From Acidimicrobiaceae bacterium (GTDB lineage: Bacteria; Actinomycetota; Acidimicrobiia; Acidimicrobiales; UBA8592), in NCBI GenBank assembly GCA_002715405.1, contig PAZD01000027.1, positions 20,918-29,697 of the forward strand: 8,780 bases of DNA, read 5' to 3'. Position numbers and translations under genes: made by a program. Position 1 is the stretch's first letter; every line of letters starts with the position of its first letter. Of the stretch, positions 1 through 6,196 are shown one piece after another. The notes beneath the pieces were generated by a model. That model had not been told where the DNA came from and did not search any database. It worked only from the letters and a program-made list of their open reading frames with translations.

Positions 1-1822
1 CACCTACCACCTTCAGGGCTTCAAGCTTCGTCCCCCCCGGAATACTTAACCAATCCATCAAAATTACCATAGCCATTTCTAGACGCCAGCGGTATCGGCC
101 GGCAGGCGATCTCCGCAGCTTACTCTCTCTGTTCCTGCAGGGATTGGATTCGCATGGAAAGGGCCAGCTGCGGATGGCGATCATCTCATTGTGCGCCTCC
201 CTGCGGTCTTCCCTCTGCTTGGTGACGTGGATGGTGGGCATGGCGATAGACTCACCGACATTGTGGTCTGTGTCGGTGAGTCTAAAATCGCCCCAAAAGG
301 TTAAGGGCCCTTGCTCCCCCGCGTTCCTCGGAAGCCCGTACCCGTCGTACAGGACATCTAAGATTTTTTCCGTGCGCCGCTCCACGAGCCCCGGTCGGAG
401 GGAGGCCAGTCGATCGATGGCCTTTTTCCTCCACTTGCCAAAGTCCAGGCCGCGCTGACCCTTGTCAGCGAGCACCCAGTCCCGCCACCTAACGTACCCA
501 CTCGGAGCGCTGCGCAGCGGCCACGCTACATCGAGAAGTTCGATAAACTTGTCGTATATTATCCAGGATCTGTGCAACTCCGCCACCAGCTCAGAACTAA
601 CGCCGCCCTCCTCGACCGGGTGCTCCTTCAACAAAATATCAATCTTACCTAGAAGTCCATCATACCAATTACGGAAATTATTTCTTGATTGTTCCTTCTT
701 ATCTGTCTCCTTCTGCTGCGAATCCAGAGCTCTTTCAACCGCCCCCCACAGAGTTTTTATTTTTTTTATAATATCATTAACTTTTTCTGCCCATCTCCTG
801 ATTCTTAGGAAGCGATATTTGCTATACAACTCTTGATTCACCGATATATTATAGGGGTCGAGGGTGACGGCGTCCTCCTCCCATATGAAGAATTCATTAG
901 TCCACATCGCATCAGCCGCAGCCTCCTCTTTCTTGCGCCGCTTCTCCTCCTCTTTCTTGCGCTGCGCCTCCTTGGCCCGGAGCACCTCCGCGGCCTTGCC
1001 CCGCTGTGCGTCCTCCAGCCCACTCCGCAGCTGCTGCCACACCGGCAGGTCGCCGCCACCCTCGTCCGGGATGGCTTGACCCGCCTCGAACGCCTCGATC
1101 GCCGCGGTCCAGTCCTTGTCAGCAGCGAACTGCTGGCCCCGATCCAGGTGCCGCTGGGCGTCTCGCGCGGCATCGCGCCGCCGCTTCTCCGCCGCCGCCT
1201 TCTCCGCAGCCTTGGCATCCGCCGCTGCCTTGGCCTGCTGCGCCTTCCCCAGCTCGCTCCGCAGCTGCTGCCACACGGGCCGGTCGCCGCCACCCTTGTC
1301 CGGGATCGCTACACCCGCCTCGAATGCCGCGATCGCCGCGGCCCAGTCCTTGCCGCTGGCAGCCTTCTGGCCCTGTTCCAGCTTCTTCTTGGCCGCTGCC
1401 TCTGCGCGCCCCCGTTCCTCCTGCTCCGCCTGCTCTCTCTCGACCTGGGCCTGTTTCGCCTCGGCCTTGGCATCCGCTTCGGCCTTGAGTCTGGCTGCCG
1501 AGGCCTCGGCCTCGGCCTGCCGTTGACGTGCCTCCGCTGCCCTCTCCTCGGCCCGCTTCTTGGCAGCGGCCCGCTTTCGCTCTTCCCGAGCCGCCTCCGC
1601 CCGAGCCGCCGCAACGCGAGCCCTCTCCACCTCCTCCGCCGCCACTCGCCTCGCTTTCTCTGCCTCCTGCTGAGCTCTCTTTTTGGCAGCTTCTCGCTCC
1701 CTTTCCTCCTGTTCCGCCTTGGCCAGGGCCCGCTCCTCGTCCACCTGCTTCTTGGCAGCCTCCAGCTCGGCGGCCGTTCGGGCCTTCTTTGCATCCGCCT
1801 TATCCTTCAGCTGCCACCCGTC
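1..1822 (-). CDS. In-frame continuation past the amber codon: coiled coil, two TPR-like repeats and a C-terminal region; runs off the left edge
   Basis: Reading the minus strand in the frame of the upstream gene gives 607 codons with no stop down to base 2, so the 3' end lies outside the window. The first part (1822 to about 1385) is an Ala/Glu/Lys/Arg coiled coil. Two 51-residue TPR-like units follow, each with a Lys-Asp-Trp, Ala-Ala-Ile, Ala-Phe-Glu-Ala-Gly helix pair and a Pro-Val-Trp-Gln-Gln-Leu segment. After another short charged stretch comes a region of ordinary composition (from about 916 leftward) rich in Trp, Tyr and Arg, which I cannot assign. No in-frame ATG occurs before 905-907, so independent translation from ATG would drop the coiled coil and both repeats. 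That favours a single ancestral gene with 1823-2947. It may be a real readthrough product, a pseudogene fragment or the result of a sequencing error. Open frames on the plus strand and in the other minus frame here are Arg/Pro/Leu-rich shadows caused by high GC. Confidence 0.65.
995..1147 (-). repeat. TPR-like repeat unit 2 (51 codons)
   Basis: Second copy, 234 bp (78 codons) from the first. The two copies are joined by an Ala/Lys/Glu/Arg-rich linker of 27 residues. The spacing keeps the frame, as expected for an internal duplication under protein-level constraint. The DNA copies remain clearly alignable, so the duplication is fairly recent or is being homogenised. Confidence 0.75.
1229..1381 (-). 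repeat. TPR-like repeat unit 1 (51 codons)
   Basis: First translated copy of a 153-bp coding repeat. Aligned with the copy at 995-1147, 35 of 51 residues are identical, with no gaps. The unit resembles a TPR helix pair: Gly near position 4, Trp at 13, Ala-Phe at 19-20, Ala at 22 and Pro at 27. It then carries a Gly-Gly-Gly-Asp turn and a conserved Pro-Val-Trp-Gln-Gln-Leu-Arg-Ser segment. TPR repeats usually mediate protein binding; the partner is unknown. Confidence 0.75.
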
Positions 1823-1825
1823 CTA
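1823..1825 (-). other. Single in-frame amber codon (TAG) interrupting a long frame
   Basis: On the minus strand the codons read GAA GAA TAG GAC GGG TGG. The same frame is open on both sides: 374 codons before and 607 after, with no other stop. A single C-to-T change from CAG (Gln) would create it. TAG also ends the TFIIS-like gene and the gene at 5787-6155, so general reassignment of TAG in this genome is unlikely. Confidence 0.85.
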
Positions 1826-2947
1826 TTCTTCGTCCACCGCCGCCACCGCCTTCTGCGCCGCCGCCCCGGCACATGTTAATATAACATTTTTTCCACTTAT
1901 TAAAGTAGTAGTGCCTTTCATAAGTTTTCGCATAAGGTATTTAATAATTGAATTTTTAGGTGGTTTTGGATTTTTGTTCGAGAACATTTCTTTATTAAGT
2001 TCTTTAAAATCATCCCAGCCCTCCCCCTTCTTCAGCACGTCGGTCTCCACGCCCTCCTCCTCATAAAATGCCTTCCAATCAACCCATTTGTTGTCCCCTT
2101 CTTTGTGATGACCATATTCACTAGCTTTATAATTATACTCAAGTTCTTCTAAAAATTTTTGAACATCATGGCCTTTGAGCAATATATTATACATATCATT
2201 AATAGTTTCCCTCAACGGTGTTTCCTTTTTAGAGTAACCGACGTCTACTACCATCCTAGATAATCTAAGCGCGATAAATTCATTGAAGCTTTCACATATA
2301 TCTTTAAGCTCGTCTTCCGCCTCCTCCGACTCCCGAGCTTCCTGCTCCTTCTTCGCCTTCTCATCCGCCGTAGCCGCCGAGGCAGAAGAACGTCTCGCCA
2401 GTTCCGCGCGGAGATTCTTCACCTCCTCTTTGCGCGCTGCTTCTTCGTCGAGCGCCAGCTGCTGTGCGTAGGCCGCCTCTCTCTCCGCCGCCAGCAGCGC
2501 ATCTTCCTGCTCCGGCATGGTGAAGGTGAGCTCCGCGTTCTCCTCCATATCCTCGCCCAGCACCTGATTCAGCGTGACCTCCTTCCTTCCTGCTTCTGCG
2601 CTGTCCGTGACGTCTAAGACAGAAGCTGCTCCCACCCGCACCCCCCCTTCTTTCTTGATTACCATATCTTTTTTGATAACTCCATTGACTCCCCTAAGGG
2701 TAATTTCTTTAGCATTAGCGTCCGCATCCGCAGCCAGCTGCCCTTTGGCGTCGGCCGCACCACCACTTAAAATTTTCTTTGTTTTTTTCGGGGTTCTTTT
2801 TCTATATTTTCTTCTTTGTTTTTTGACACTTTTTTTCCTTTTTCTACTTTTTCTCAAAGAAGAATATTTCTTTCTACTTAATCTTTGTTTTGAAATCCTT
2901 TTTTTTCCTGGTGTCGACTTATTCCTTTTTCTTAATGAACGTGCCAT
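1823..2947 (-). CDS. Basic-tailed, coiled-coil protein of unknown function (N-terminal part of an amber-interrupted long frame)
   Basis: I do not recognise a family. The 374-residue product starts with a strongly Lys/Arg-rich tail (about residues 4-58), then Ser-Gly-Gly at 61-63 and an Ala/Asp-rich stretch. A charged, probably coiled-coil segment spans about 146-217. A mixed region with normal composition (about 218-345, rich in Trp, Tyr and Phe) follows, then an Ala/Val-rich end. Basic tails of this type are common on giant-virus proteins; nucleic-acid binding is possible but not shown. The ATG lies directly behind TATAAT in AT-rich DNA, like neighbouring viral genes, which supports the start. 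The frame stops at an amber codon, beyond which the same frame stays open to the left window edge, so this is probably only the front of a larger protein. GC-rich blocks (about 2311-2640 and 1823-1868) alternate with AT-rich ones. Confidence is high for coding, low for function. Confidence 0.8.
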   Translation of the reverse strand: MARSLRKRNKSTPGKKRISKQRLSRKKYSSLRKSRKRKKSVKKQRRKYRKRTPKKTKKILSGGAADAKGQLAADADANAKEITLRGVNGVIKKDMVIKKEGGVRVGAASVLDVTDSAEAGRKEVTLNQVLGEDMEENAELTFTMPEQEDALLAAEREAAYAQQLALDEEAARKEEVKNLRAELARRSSASAATADEKAKKEQEARESEEAEDELKDICESFNEFIALRLSRMVVDVGYSKKETPLRETINDMYNILLKGHDVQKFLEELEYNYKASEYGHHKEGDNKWVDWKAFYEEEGVETDVLKKGEGWDDFKELNKEMFSNKNPKPPKNSIIKYLMRKLMKGTTTLISGKNVILTCAGAAAQKAVAAVDEE

Positions 2948-2953
2948 ATTATA
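2945..2953 (-). promoter_or_regulatory. TATAATATG start-codon element of the mosaic gene
   Basis: TATAAT directly precedes the ATG, the same 9-mer as at 3877-3885. It shows that the GC-mosaic gene begins in ordinary viral promoter sequence. Confidence 0.35.
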
Positions 2954-3023
2954 TAATTAAACAACATTTTATTTAAAAATTATTTAAAATTTGATTCAAA
3001 TATTATACTATAGATATCAAAGG

Positions 3024-3554
3024 ATGAGTAAATATTCAAATAATAGTGATGTTAAACGCGTTACAATGGTTGAATATTTGAATCGAGAGGTAAACGATGA
3101 AAAATTGTCAAAAAAAATTGAGCAAAGTATATATAATTATGTAATTCATTTATCAAAGGAGAAAAATATTCAAAGAAGATGGACGAATCCTTTATTTGAA
3201 AGTTTGTATCATTCAAAGATCATTTCAATTTATTCGAATATAAAAAAAGATAGTTATATACATAATGAAACATTTCTTGATCGTATTAAAAATGGAGAGA
3301 TTGAATCTATAAAGATAGGTACATTAAGTGTGTATGATATTTTTCCTGATAATTGGAAGAAGTTATTAAATATAAAGTCAAAGAGGGATAAGATTAAGTA
3401 CGAACTTAAACCTGAGGCGATGACAAATTTATTTAAGTGTCGAAAATGTGGATTTAGGGAAACATCATATTTTGAGGTCCAGACACGTTCTGCAGATGAA
3501 CCAATGACACAATTTATAACATGTTTAAAATGTGATAATCGATGGAAGCAATAG
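3024..3554 (+). CDS. TFIIS: Transcription elongation factor TFIIS-like protein
   Basis: TFIIS binds a stalled RNA polymerase and stimulates cleavage of backtracked RNA. Imitervirales encode their own copy for the viral polymerase. The 176-residue protein has a helical central region (about 30-112) containing the family-typical order: basic-aromatic entry, Leu-Tyr near 61-62, an Ile-Lys-Asn-Gly-Glu-Ile segment near 88-93 and Phe-Pro-x-Asn-Trp near 107-111. A C-terminal zinc ribbon follows, with Cys139, Cys142, Cys167 and Cys170. The catalytic Asp158-Glu159 pair sits in an Arg-Ser-Ala-Asp-Glu-Pro-Met-Thr loop, and the protein ends Asn-Arg-Trp-Lys-Gln. I chose the ATG at 3024; a TTG at 2991 in the same frame would add 11 poorly fitting residues. 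The gene diverges from the gene at 2947 and ends one base before the convergent gene at 3556. Confidence 0.95.
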   Translation: MSKYSNNSDVKRVTMVEYLNREVNDEKLSKKIEQSIYNYVIHLSKEKNIQRRWTNPLFESLYHSKIISIYSNIKKDSYIHNETFLDRIKNGEIESIKIGTLSVYDIFPDNWKKLLNIKSKRDKIKYELKPEAMTNLFKCRKCGFRETSYFEVQTRSADEPMTQFITCLKCDNRWKQ

Positions 3555-3555
3555 T

Positions 3556-3879
3556 TTAATTGACTTGTTTCATTCCAATTCCTTCCGGATTAACTTCTTT
3601 CATGGTACAACCATTCTCATTACAGACTTGTTCATAACGATGACCGATACCAGTATCTTCATGACAGACATCACATCCATATAATTTTTCATTTTTAATT
3701 CTTTCATGATTTCTGATTTGATTTGCCATTTTTGTTAGGTATGCTCTGTATTGCCAACTGGTCATATTATTTTGATATATAAGATTTTGTTGACAATTTG
3801 GTGAATAATTGGTTATAAAACGTCCATCAGACATCCTTGCTGGGAAATCTTTAAAAAAGTTATCCGTTACTTTATCCAT
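3556..3879 (-). CDS. Small Cys-containing giant-virus protein of unknown function
   Basis: This 107-residue protein has an N-terminal segment reading Pro-Ala-Arg-Met-Ser-Asp-Gly-Arg (13-20), followed by an aromatic/Asn stretch and a Thr-Ser-Trp-Gln-Tyr-Arg segment (40-45). I associate this arrangement with small conserved, possibly virion-associated proteins of large DNA viruses, from memory only. Cys69, Cys72, Cys86 and Cys91 are spaced as a possible metal site (CxxC and CxxxxC), with His73 and His80 between them. The ATG lies directly behind TATAAT in an AT-only tract, the same start context as the gene at 2947. It converges on the TFIIS-like gene with a 1-base gap. No enzymatic role can be proposed. 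Confidence 0.75.
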   Translation of the reverse strand: MDKVTDNFFKDFPARMSDGRFITNYSPNCQQNLIYQNNMTSWQYRAYLTKMANQIRNHERIKNEKLYGCDVCHEDTGIGHRYEQVCNENGCTMKEVNPEGIGMKQVN

Positions 3880-3885
3880 ATTATA
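3877..3885 (-). promoter_or_regulatory. TATAATATG start-codon element of the 107-residue protein gene
   Basis: TATAAT directly precedes the ATG, identical to the element at the start of the gene at 2947 (2945-2953). It merges into the TTATA tandem repeat. Confidence 0.35.
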
Positions 3886-3900
3886 TTATATTATATTATA
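3881..3900. repeat. Short AT tandem repeat (TTATA x4)
   Basis: Four perfect copies of a 5-bp unit lie directly upstream of the minus-strand start at 3879, continuing into a T-rich run. The tract overlaps the likely promoter of that gene and could vary in length by slippage. Confidence 0.8.
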
Positions 3901-3925
3901 TATATTTTTTTTATTGATTATTTTT

Positions 3926-3950
3926 ATTAATCATTTTAATTAATCATTTT
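3926..3950. repeat. 12-bp direct repeat at the 3' end of the SAP-domain gene
   Basis: ATTAATCATTTT occurs at 3926-3937 and again at 3939-3950. The second copy includes the stop codon and last codons of the gene at 3940-4773. It is AT-rich, so it may be chance or slippage. Confidence 0.5.
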
Positions 3951-4773
3951 TATTCTCAATAATTCTTTTAATTAATTGAGATTTATTACCTGATTGTGGA
4001 ATATTCATTTCTTCACAGATTGATTTTAATTGTTTTACTGATAATGAATCATCGATGATAACTTTTTCGATCTCTTCAATATTATTAGATTTATCATCAT
4101 CATCATCATCATCATAATCATCATCATCCTCATCCTCATCATCATCAACAATATCATCAACATCATCATTATTTTCATCATCGGTCGAATCACTTATATC
4201 ATTACTTATATCTGAGAAGCCATCGGAGCTTTCACTTAGATTTGATAGATTTTCTTCAATATTGAGTATTTCTTTTTTGTTTAGATCATTTTCTTCTTCA
4301 AGAATATTTATTTGATTTTTATTAAGGTTGTTGATTTCTTCTTCTTCAAGAGTGGTATTATCTAGATCATTTATATCTTTTGCTTCGAACCCCATGGGTA
4401 TGATTGGTCCACCAGTTTGAAGCATGATATTACCGAAAGGTAAACTATTCATCATGTTTTCTAGCGGATTCATACTTACTTTTTTAACATTTTTTTTTTC
4501 TGTATTTGGTTCTTCTTCATTGGGTTCGATCTGAGTAATTGGGGACATAATTGGCGAGGGTGATTCGGTGGACTTTTCAAATGTAGGTTCTTCTTCTTTT
4601 TTAGTATCTGTGTGACTTTGATTTTTTTTAATATTATCTAGACGATTAACTAGGATATCGATTGTTGAATGAACTTTCTTAAATTCGAGGTAACCGAGTA
4701 TAATTGCACAAATAACTAAAATTGCGAGGATGATGAGAGGCATATTTGATTGGATATGTAGTTCTTGTAACAT
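3940..4773 (-). CDS. Membrane-anchored acidic protein with C-terminal SAP domain
   Basis: The 277-residue product has three visible parts. One membrane segment lies at about 12-29 and is followed by a basic residue cluster. A long, low-complexity linker rich in Glu, Asn, Ser and Asp runs from about 50 to 240 and ends in a nearly continuous Asp/Glu tract (about 203-227). A C-terminal SAP motif spans about 243-273 (Leu-Ser-Val-Lys-Gln-Leu-Lys ... Gly-Asn-Lys-Ser-Gln-Leu-Ile-Lys-Arg-Ile). SAP domains bind DNA, often AT-rich DNA. A membrane-tethered SAP domain would suit linking viral DNA to the inner virion membrane or a factory membrane; that is inference. The start at 4773 lies in an exact TATAAATG. 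Met11 is a possible alternative start but would sit almost at the membrane segment. The gene diverges from the membrane protein at 4855. Confidence 0.88.
   Translation of the reverse strand: MLQELHIQSNMPLIILAILVICAIILGYLEFKKVHSTIDILVNRLDNIKKNQSHTDTKKEEEPTFEKSTESPSPIMSPITQIEPNEEEPNTEKKNVKKVSMNPLENMMNSLPFGNIMLQTGGPIIPMGFEAKDINDLDNTTLEEEEINNLNKNQINILEEENDLNKKEILNIEENLSNLSESSDGFSDISNDISDSTDDENNDDVDDIVDDDEDEDDDDYDDDDDDDKSNNIEEIEKVIIDDSLSVKQLKSICEEMNIPQSGNKSQLIKRIIENKND
4093..4147 (-). repeat. Trinucleotide repeat coding for a poly-acidic tract
   Basis: An ATC/CTC run on the plus strand reads as GAT/GAG (Asp/Glu) codons in the SAP-domain gene, with one AAT-type interruption giving Tyr. It lies in frame within the acidic linker. 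Near-uniform GAT use suggests expansion by slippage, so length may differ between strains. Confidence 0.8.
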
Positions 4774-4778
4774 TTATA
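4771..4778 (-). promoter_or_regulatory. TATAAATG start-codon element of the SAP-domain gene
   Basis: TATAA directly abuts the ATG. The same 8-mer occurs at three other gene starts in this window. It resembles the poxvirus late-promoter TAAATG initiator; the function here is inferred. Confidence 0.4.
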
Positions 4779-4849
4779 GAATAAGAATATAAAAAACGTA
4801 TAAAATAAACTTATAAAGGATATTTTTGAATATTTTTTTATTGATAAAT

Positions 4850-4857
4850 TATAAATG
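4850..4857 (+). promoter_or_regulatory. TATAAATG start-codon element of the 85-residue membrane protein
   Basis: Exact TATAAATG, with the last three bases being the start codon. A T-rich run (about 4824-4840) lies upstream. The 81-bp gap to the divergent SAP-domain gene must hold both promoters. Confidence 0.4.
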
Positions 4858-5112
4858 GATTTACTTGATCGGATCAAAGAATTTTCGGTAACGAATCCTG
4901 AGGCAGTACCAATGATATATGATATAATGAGGATGGTAACTATGCAATTTGTTGTCCAGGGATTATTTAGTGCGAACAACCCTACGATATCATTATTTAA
5001 TGGTGTATTTATACAGACAACATTATTTCTATGTTTGGGAATAATGATATTTTGGTTAATTATTTATAAGTTAACATCGCAAGTAACATTACATCCATTG
5101 ATTAAATATTAA
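4855..5112 (+). CDS. Small membrane protein of unknown function
   Basis: This 85-residue protein has a soluble amphipathic N-terminal half with Asn-Pro-Glu-Ala-Val-Pro-Met at 14-20 and one clear membrane helix at about 51-72, rich in Leu, Ile and Phe. A short polar C-terminus follows. The N-terminal hydrophobic stretch (about 27-38) could be a second, weaker membrane-associated helix. The gene begins in an exact TATAAATG and lies 25 bp upstream of the VLTF-2-like gene on the same strand, so the two may share a transcript. Small single-span proteins like this are typical inner-membrane components of large DNA virus particles; that role is inferred from type and context only. An open frame on the opposite strand (4716-4979) is a shadow. 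Confidence 0.8.
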   Translation: MDLLDRIKEFSVTNPEAVPMIYDIMRMVTMQFVVQGLFSANNPTISLFNGVFIQTTLFLCLGIMIFWLIIYKLTSQVTLHPLIKY

Positions 5113-5137
5113 AGAAATAAAAATATAACCTTAATAA

Positions 5138-5827
5138 ATGGAATCTGAAAAGAAGCCTAAAAAAAGAGGTAGAAAGCCAAAGAATACGATTATAAGTAAG
5201 ACAAAAGAACAGAAAGAGAAGGTTGAGATCCCTGAGAATTTGATAATTCGATTGAAGAAAAGCGATATTGAAGCGGATACAATCACAGCATTCCAACCGG
5301 ATGAATATTCAAAGGTCGAAGAATCGAGGCATGTAAGTGAGGTATGTTGGAATTGTTGTCATCCTTTTAATGGAATTACGATACATGGAATACCATTAAA
5401 GTACGTGAATAATATTTTTTATATATATGGGGATTTTTGTTCTTTAGAATGTGCATCACGTTATGCTTTTGAAAGCCTTAGGAATTATGATTTTTCTGAG
5501 ATTTATTCATTGATGAATTTGTATAATAATATAATGTTTCAGAAGATTGACAAGATAGAACTTGCACCAAATCGCCTTTTGTTGAAAAAGTTTGGTGGAA
5601 ATCAGACGATTGAAGAATATCGTTCATTTTTCAAGAATCAGAATGTTTATGATATTAAGTTACCACCGATATTACCGATTAACCATAATATGGATATATA
5701 TGAAACGAATCAGAATATATCAAAGAGTAATTTAAAATTATATCGTAAGAAGCCATTACCATCTGAGAAGAAGAGTATTACATCCTCTATGAATTTGATA
5801 ATTGAGTCTGGTGAGGTTGATCTTTAA
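5138..5827 (+). CDS. VLTF2: VLTF-2 (poxvirus A1L)-like late transcription factor with FCS-type zinc finger
   Basis: VLTF-2/A1L-like proteins are conserved across large DNA viruses; in poxviruses they activate late genes. The 229-residue protein begins with a basic Lys-Lys-Arg-Gly-Arg-Lys-Pro segment (8-14), which looks like an AT-hook. A zinc-finger core follows: Cys70-Trp-Asn-Cys73-Cys74-His-Pro-Phe, then Gly-Asp-Phe-Cys101-Ser-Leu-Glu-Cys105 about 27 residues later. This is the pattern of the FCS/MYM-type finger. A conserved-looking Ala-Pro-Asn-Arg-Leu-Leu-Leu-Lys-Lys-Phe-Gly-Gly segment lies at 143-154. The C-terminus is basic and probably flexible. The gene follows the membrane protein at 4855 after 25 bp, and its last 41 bases overlap the convergent gene at 5787-6155. 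The family call rests on motif memory, not alignment. Confidence 0.85.
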   Translation: MESEKKPKKRGRKPKNTIISKTKEQKEKVEIPENLIIRLKKSDIEADTITAFQPDEYSKVEESRHVSEVCWNCCHPFNGITIHGIPLKYVNNIFYIYGDFCSLECASRYAFESLRNYDFSEIYSLMNLYNNIMFQKIDKIELAPNRLLLKKFGGNQTIEEYRSFFKNQNVYDIKLPPILPINHNMDIYETNQNISKSNLKLYRKKPLPSEKKSITSSMNLIIESGEVDL

Positions 5828-6155
5828 TGGGTGTAAAGTATTGTTGTATACCATTCATAATTATGATTGCTTTAATTTTATCTTTATTAATGTATTGAAT
5901 GATATCATCATTAAATGATATCATATTTTTTTTTAGTATTGGGATTGAGTTAAATTTCTTATGAATTAGGATGGATCTTAGATATATGAAATGATATATA
6001 TTTTTAATTCTAAAATCTTCAAAAGTATTGAGTAAATCATAATAGGGTTGAAAGTTGATATCATATATATTATCTAGGAATGAATATGATATATTATTAA
6101 TTTTTTTTGGTATTTTTATATGGTTAGGATGAATTGTAAATACTGAGATATCCAT
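5787..6155 (-). CDS. Conserved-looking protein of unknown function
   Basis: I do not recognise this 122-residue protein. It is rich in Ile, Asn, Tyr and Phe, has no signal peptide or clear membrane helix, and looks like an alternating strand/helix globular domain (about 1-110). A Gln/Ser/Asn-rich tail is encoded where it overlaps the VLTF-2-like gene by 41 bases on the opposite strand. The start ATG follows TAATTAA, close to but not matching the TATAA context of other genes. It ends in TAG. A pair of 10-bp palindromes lies inside its coding sequence. Length, AT-rich codon use and fit to the gap between neighbours support a real gene. Confidence 0.65.
   Translation of the reverse strand: MDISVFTIHPNHIKIPKKINNISYSFLDNIYDINFQPYYDLLNTFEDFRIKNIYHFIYLRSILIHKKFNSIPILKKNMISFNDDIIQYINKDKIKAIIIMNGIQQYFTPIKDQPHQTQLSNS
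5899..5924. repeat. Paired 10-bp palindromes forming a potential hairpin
   Basis: ATGATATCAT, itself a perfect palindrome, occurs at 5899-5908 and 5915-5924 with a 6-base spacer. The two can pair as a 10-bp stem with a 6-base loop. It lies inside the coding sequence of the gene at 5787-6155, about 75 bases past the end of the convergent VLTF-2-like gene, so it could end or process that transcript. Confidence 0.5.
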
Positions 6156-6196
6156 TTAATTATGATGGTATTTTAAAATGGTGAAATAAACAAACA

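Noticed and set aside
144..836. Plus-strand open frames of 104 and 124 codons
   Set aside because: Low-quality composition and antisense to the long minus-strand frame.
838..1794. Two Arg-rich minus-strand open frames (838-1293 and 1309-1794)
   Set aside because: They lie in another frame over the coiled coil and TPR-like repeats and give Arg/Ser/Pro-rich nonsense; high GC removes stop codons by chance.
1823..1825. Genome-wide reassignment of TAG to an amino acid
   Set aside because: TAG ends the TFIIS-like gene exactly at its expected C-terminus and also ends the gene at 5787-6155, so TAG works as a stop in this genome.
833..1879. 348-codon plus-strand open frame across the GC-rich region
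   Set aside because: The product is dominated by Leu, Arg, Pro and Ser, typical of the complement of an Ala/Glu/Lys coiled-coil gene. The minus frame continuing from the gene at 2947 has sensible repeats and no stops.
2283..2960. Plus-strand frames opposite the mosaic gene (2283-2471, 2574-2960)
   Set aside because: Ser/Ala- and Phe/Leu-rich shadows of the Ala/Glu and Lys/Arg codons on the other strand.
2991..3023. Upstream TTG start for the TFIIS-like gene
   Set aside because: Eukaryote-type viral translation uses ATG. The extra 11 residues are AT-rich intergenic sequence and do not match the family.
3101..3125. AAAATTGA, the Mimivirus early-promoter core, at about 3115
   Set aside because: It lies inside the TFIIS-like coding sequence, and no clear copy was found upstream of the genes here.
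4716..4979. 87-codon minus-strand frame with a hydrophobic stretch
   Set aside because: It covers the promoter region and overlaps the start of both the SAP-domain gene and the 85-residue membrane protein; the hydrophobic part comes from AT-rich intergenic DNA.
5102..5296. 64-codon minus-strand frame
   Set aside because: Antisense to the basic N-terminus of the VLTF-2-like gene, giving a Phe/Leu-rich shadow.
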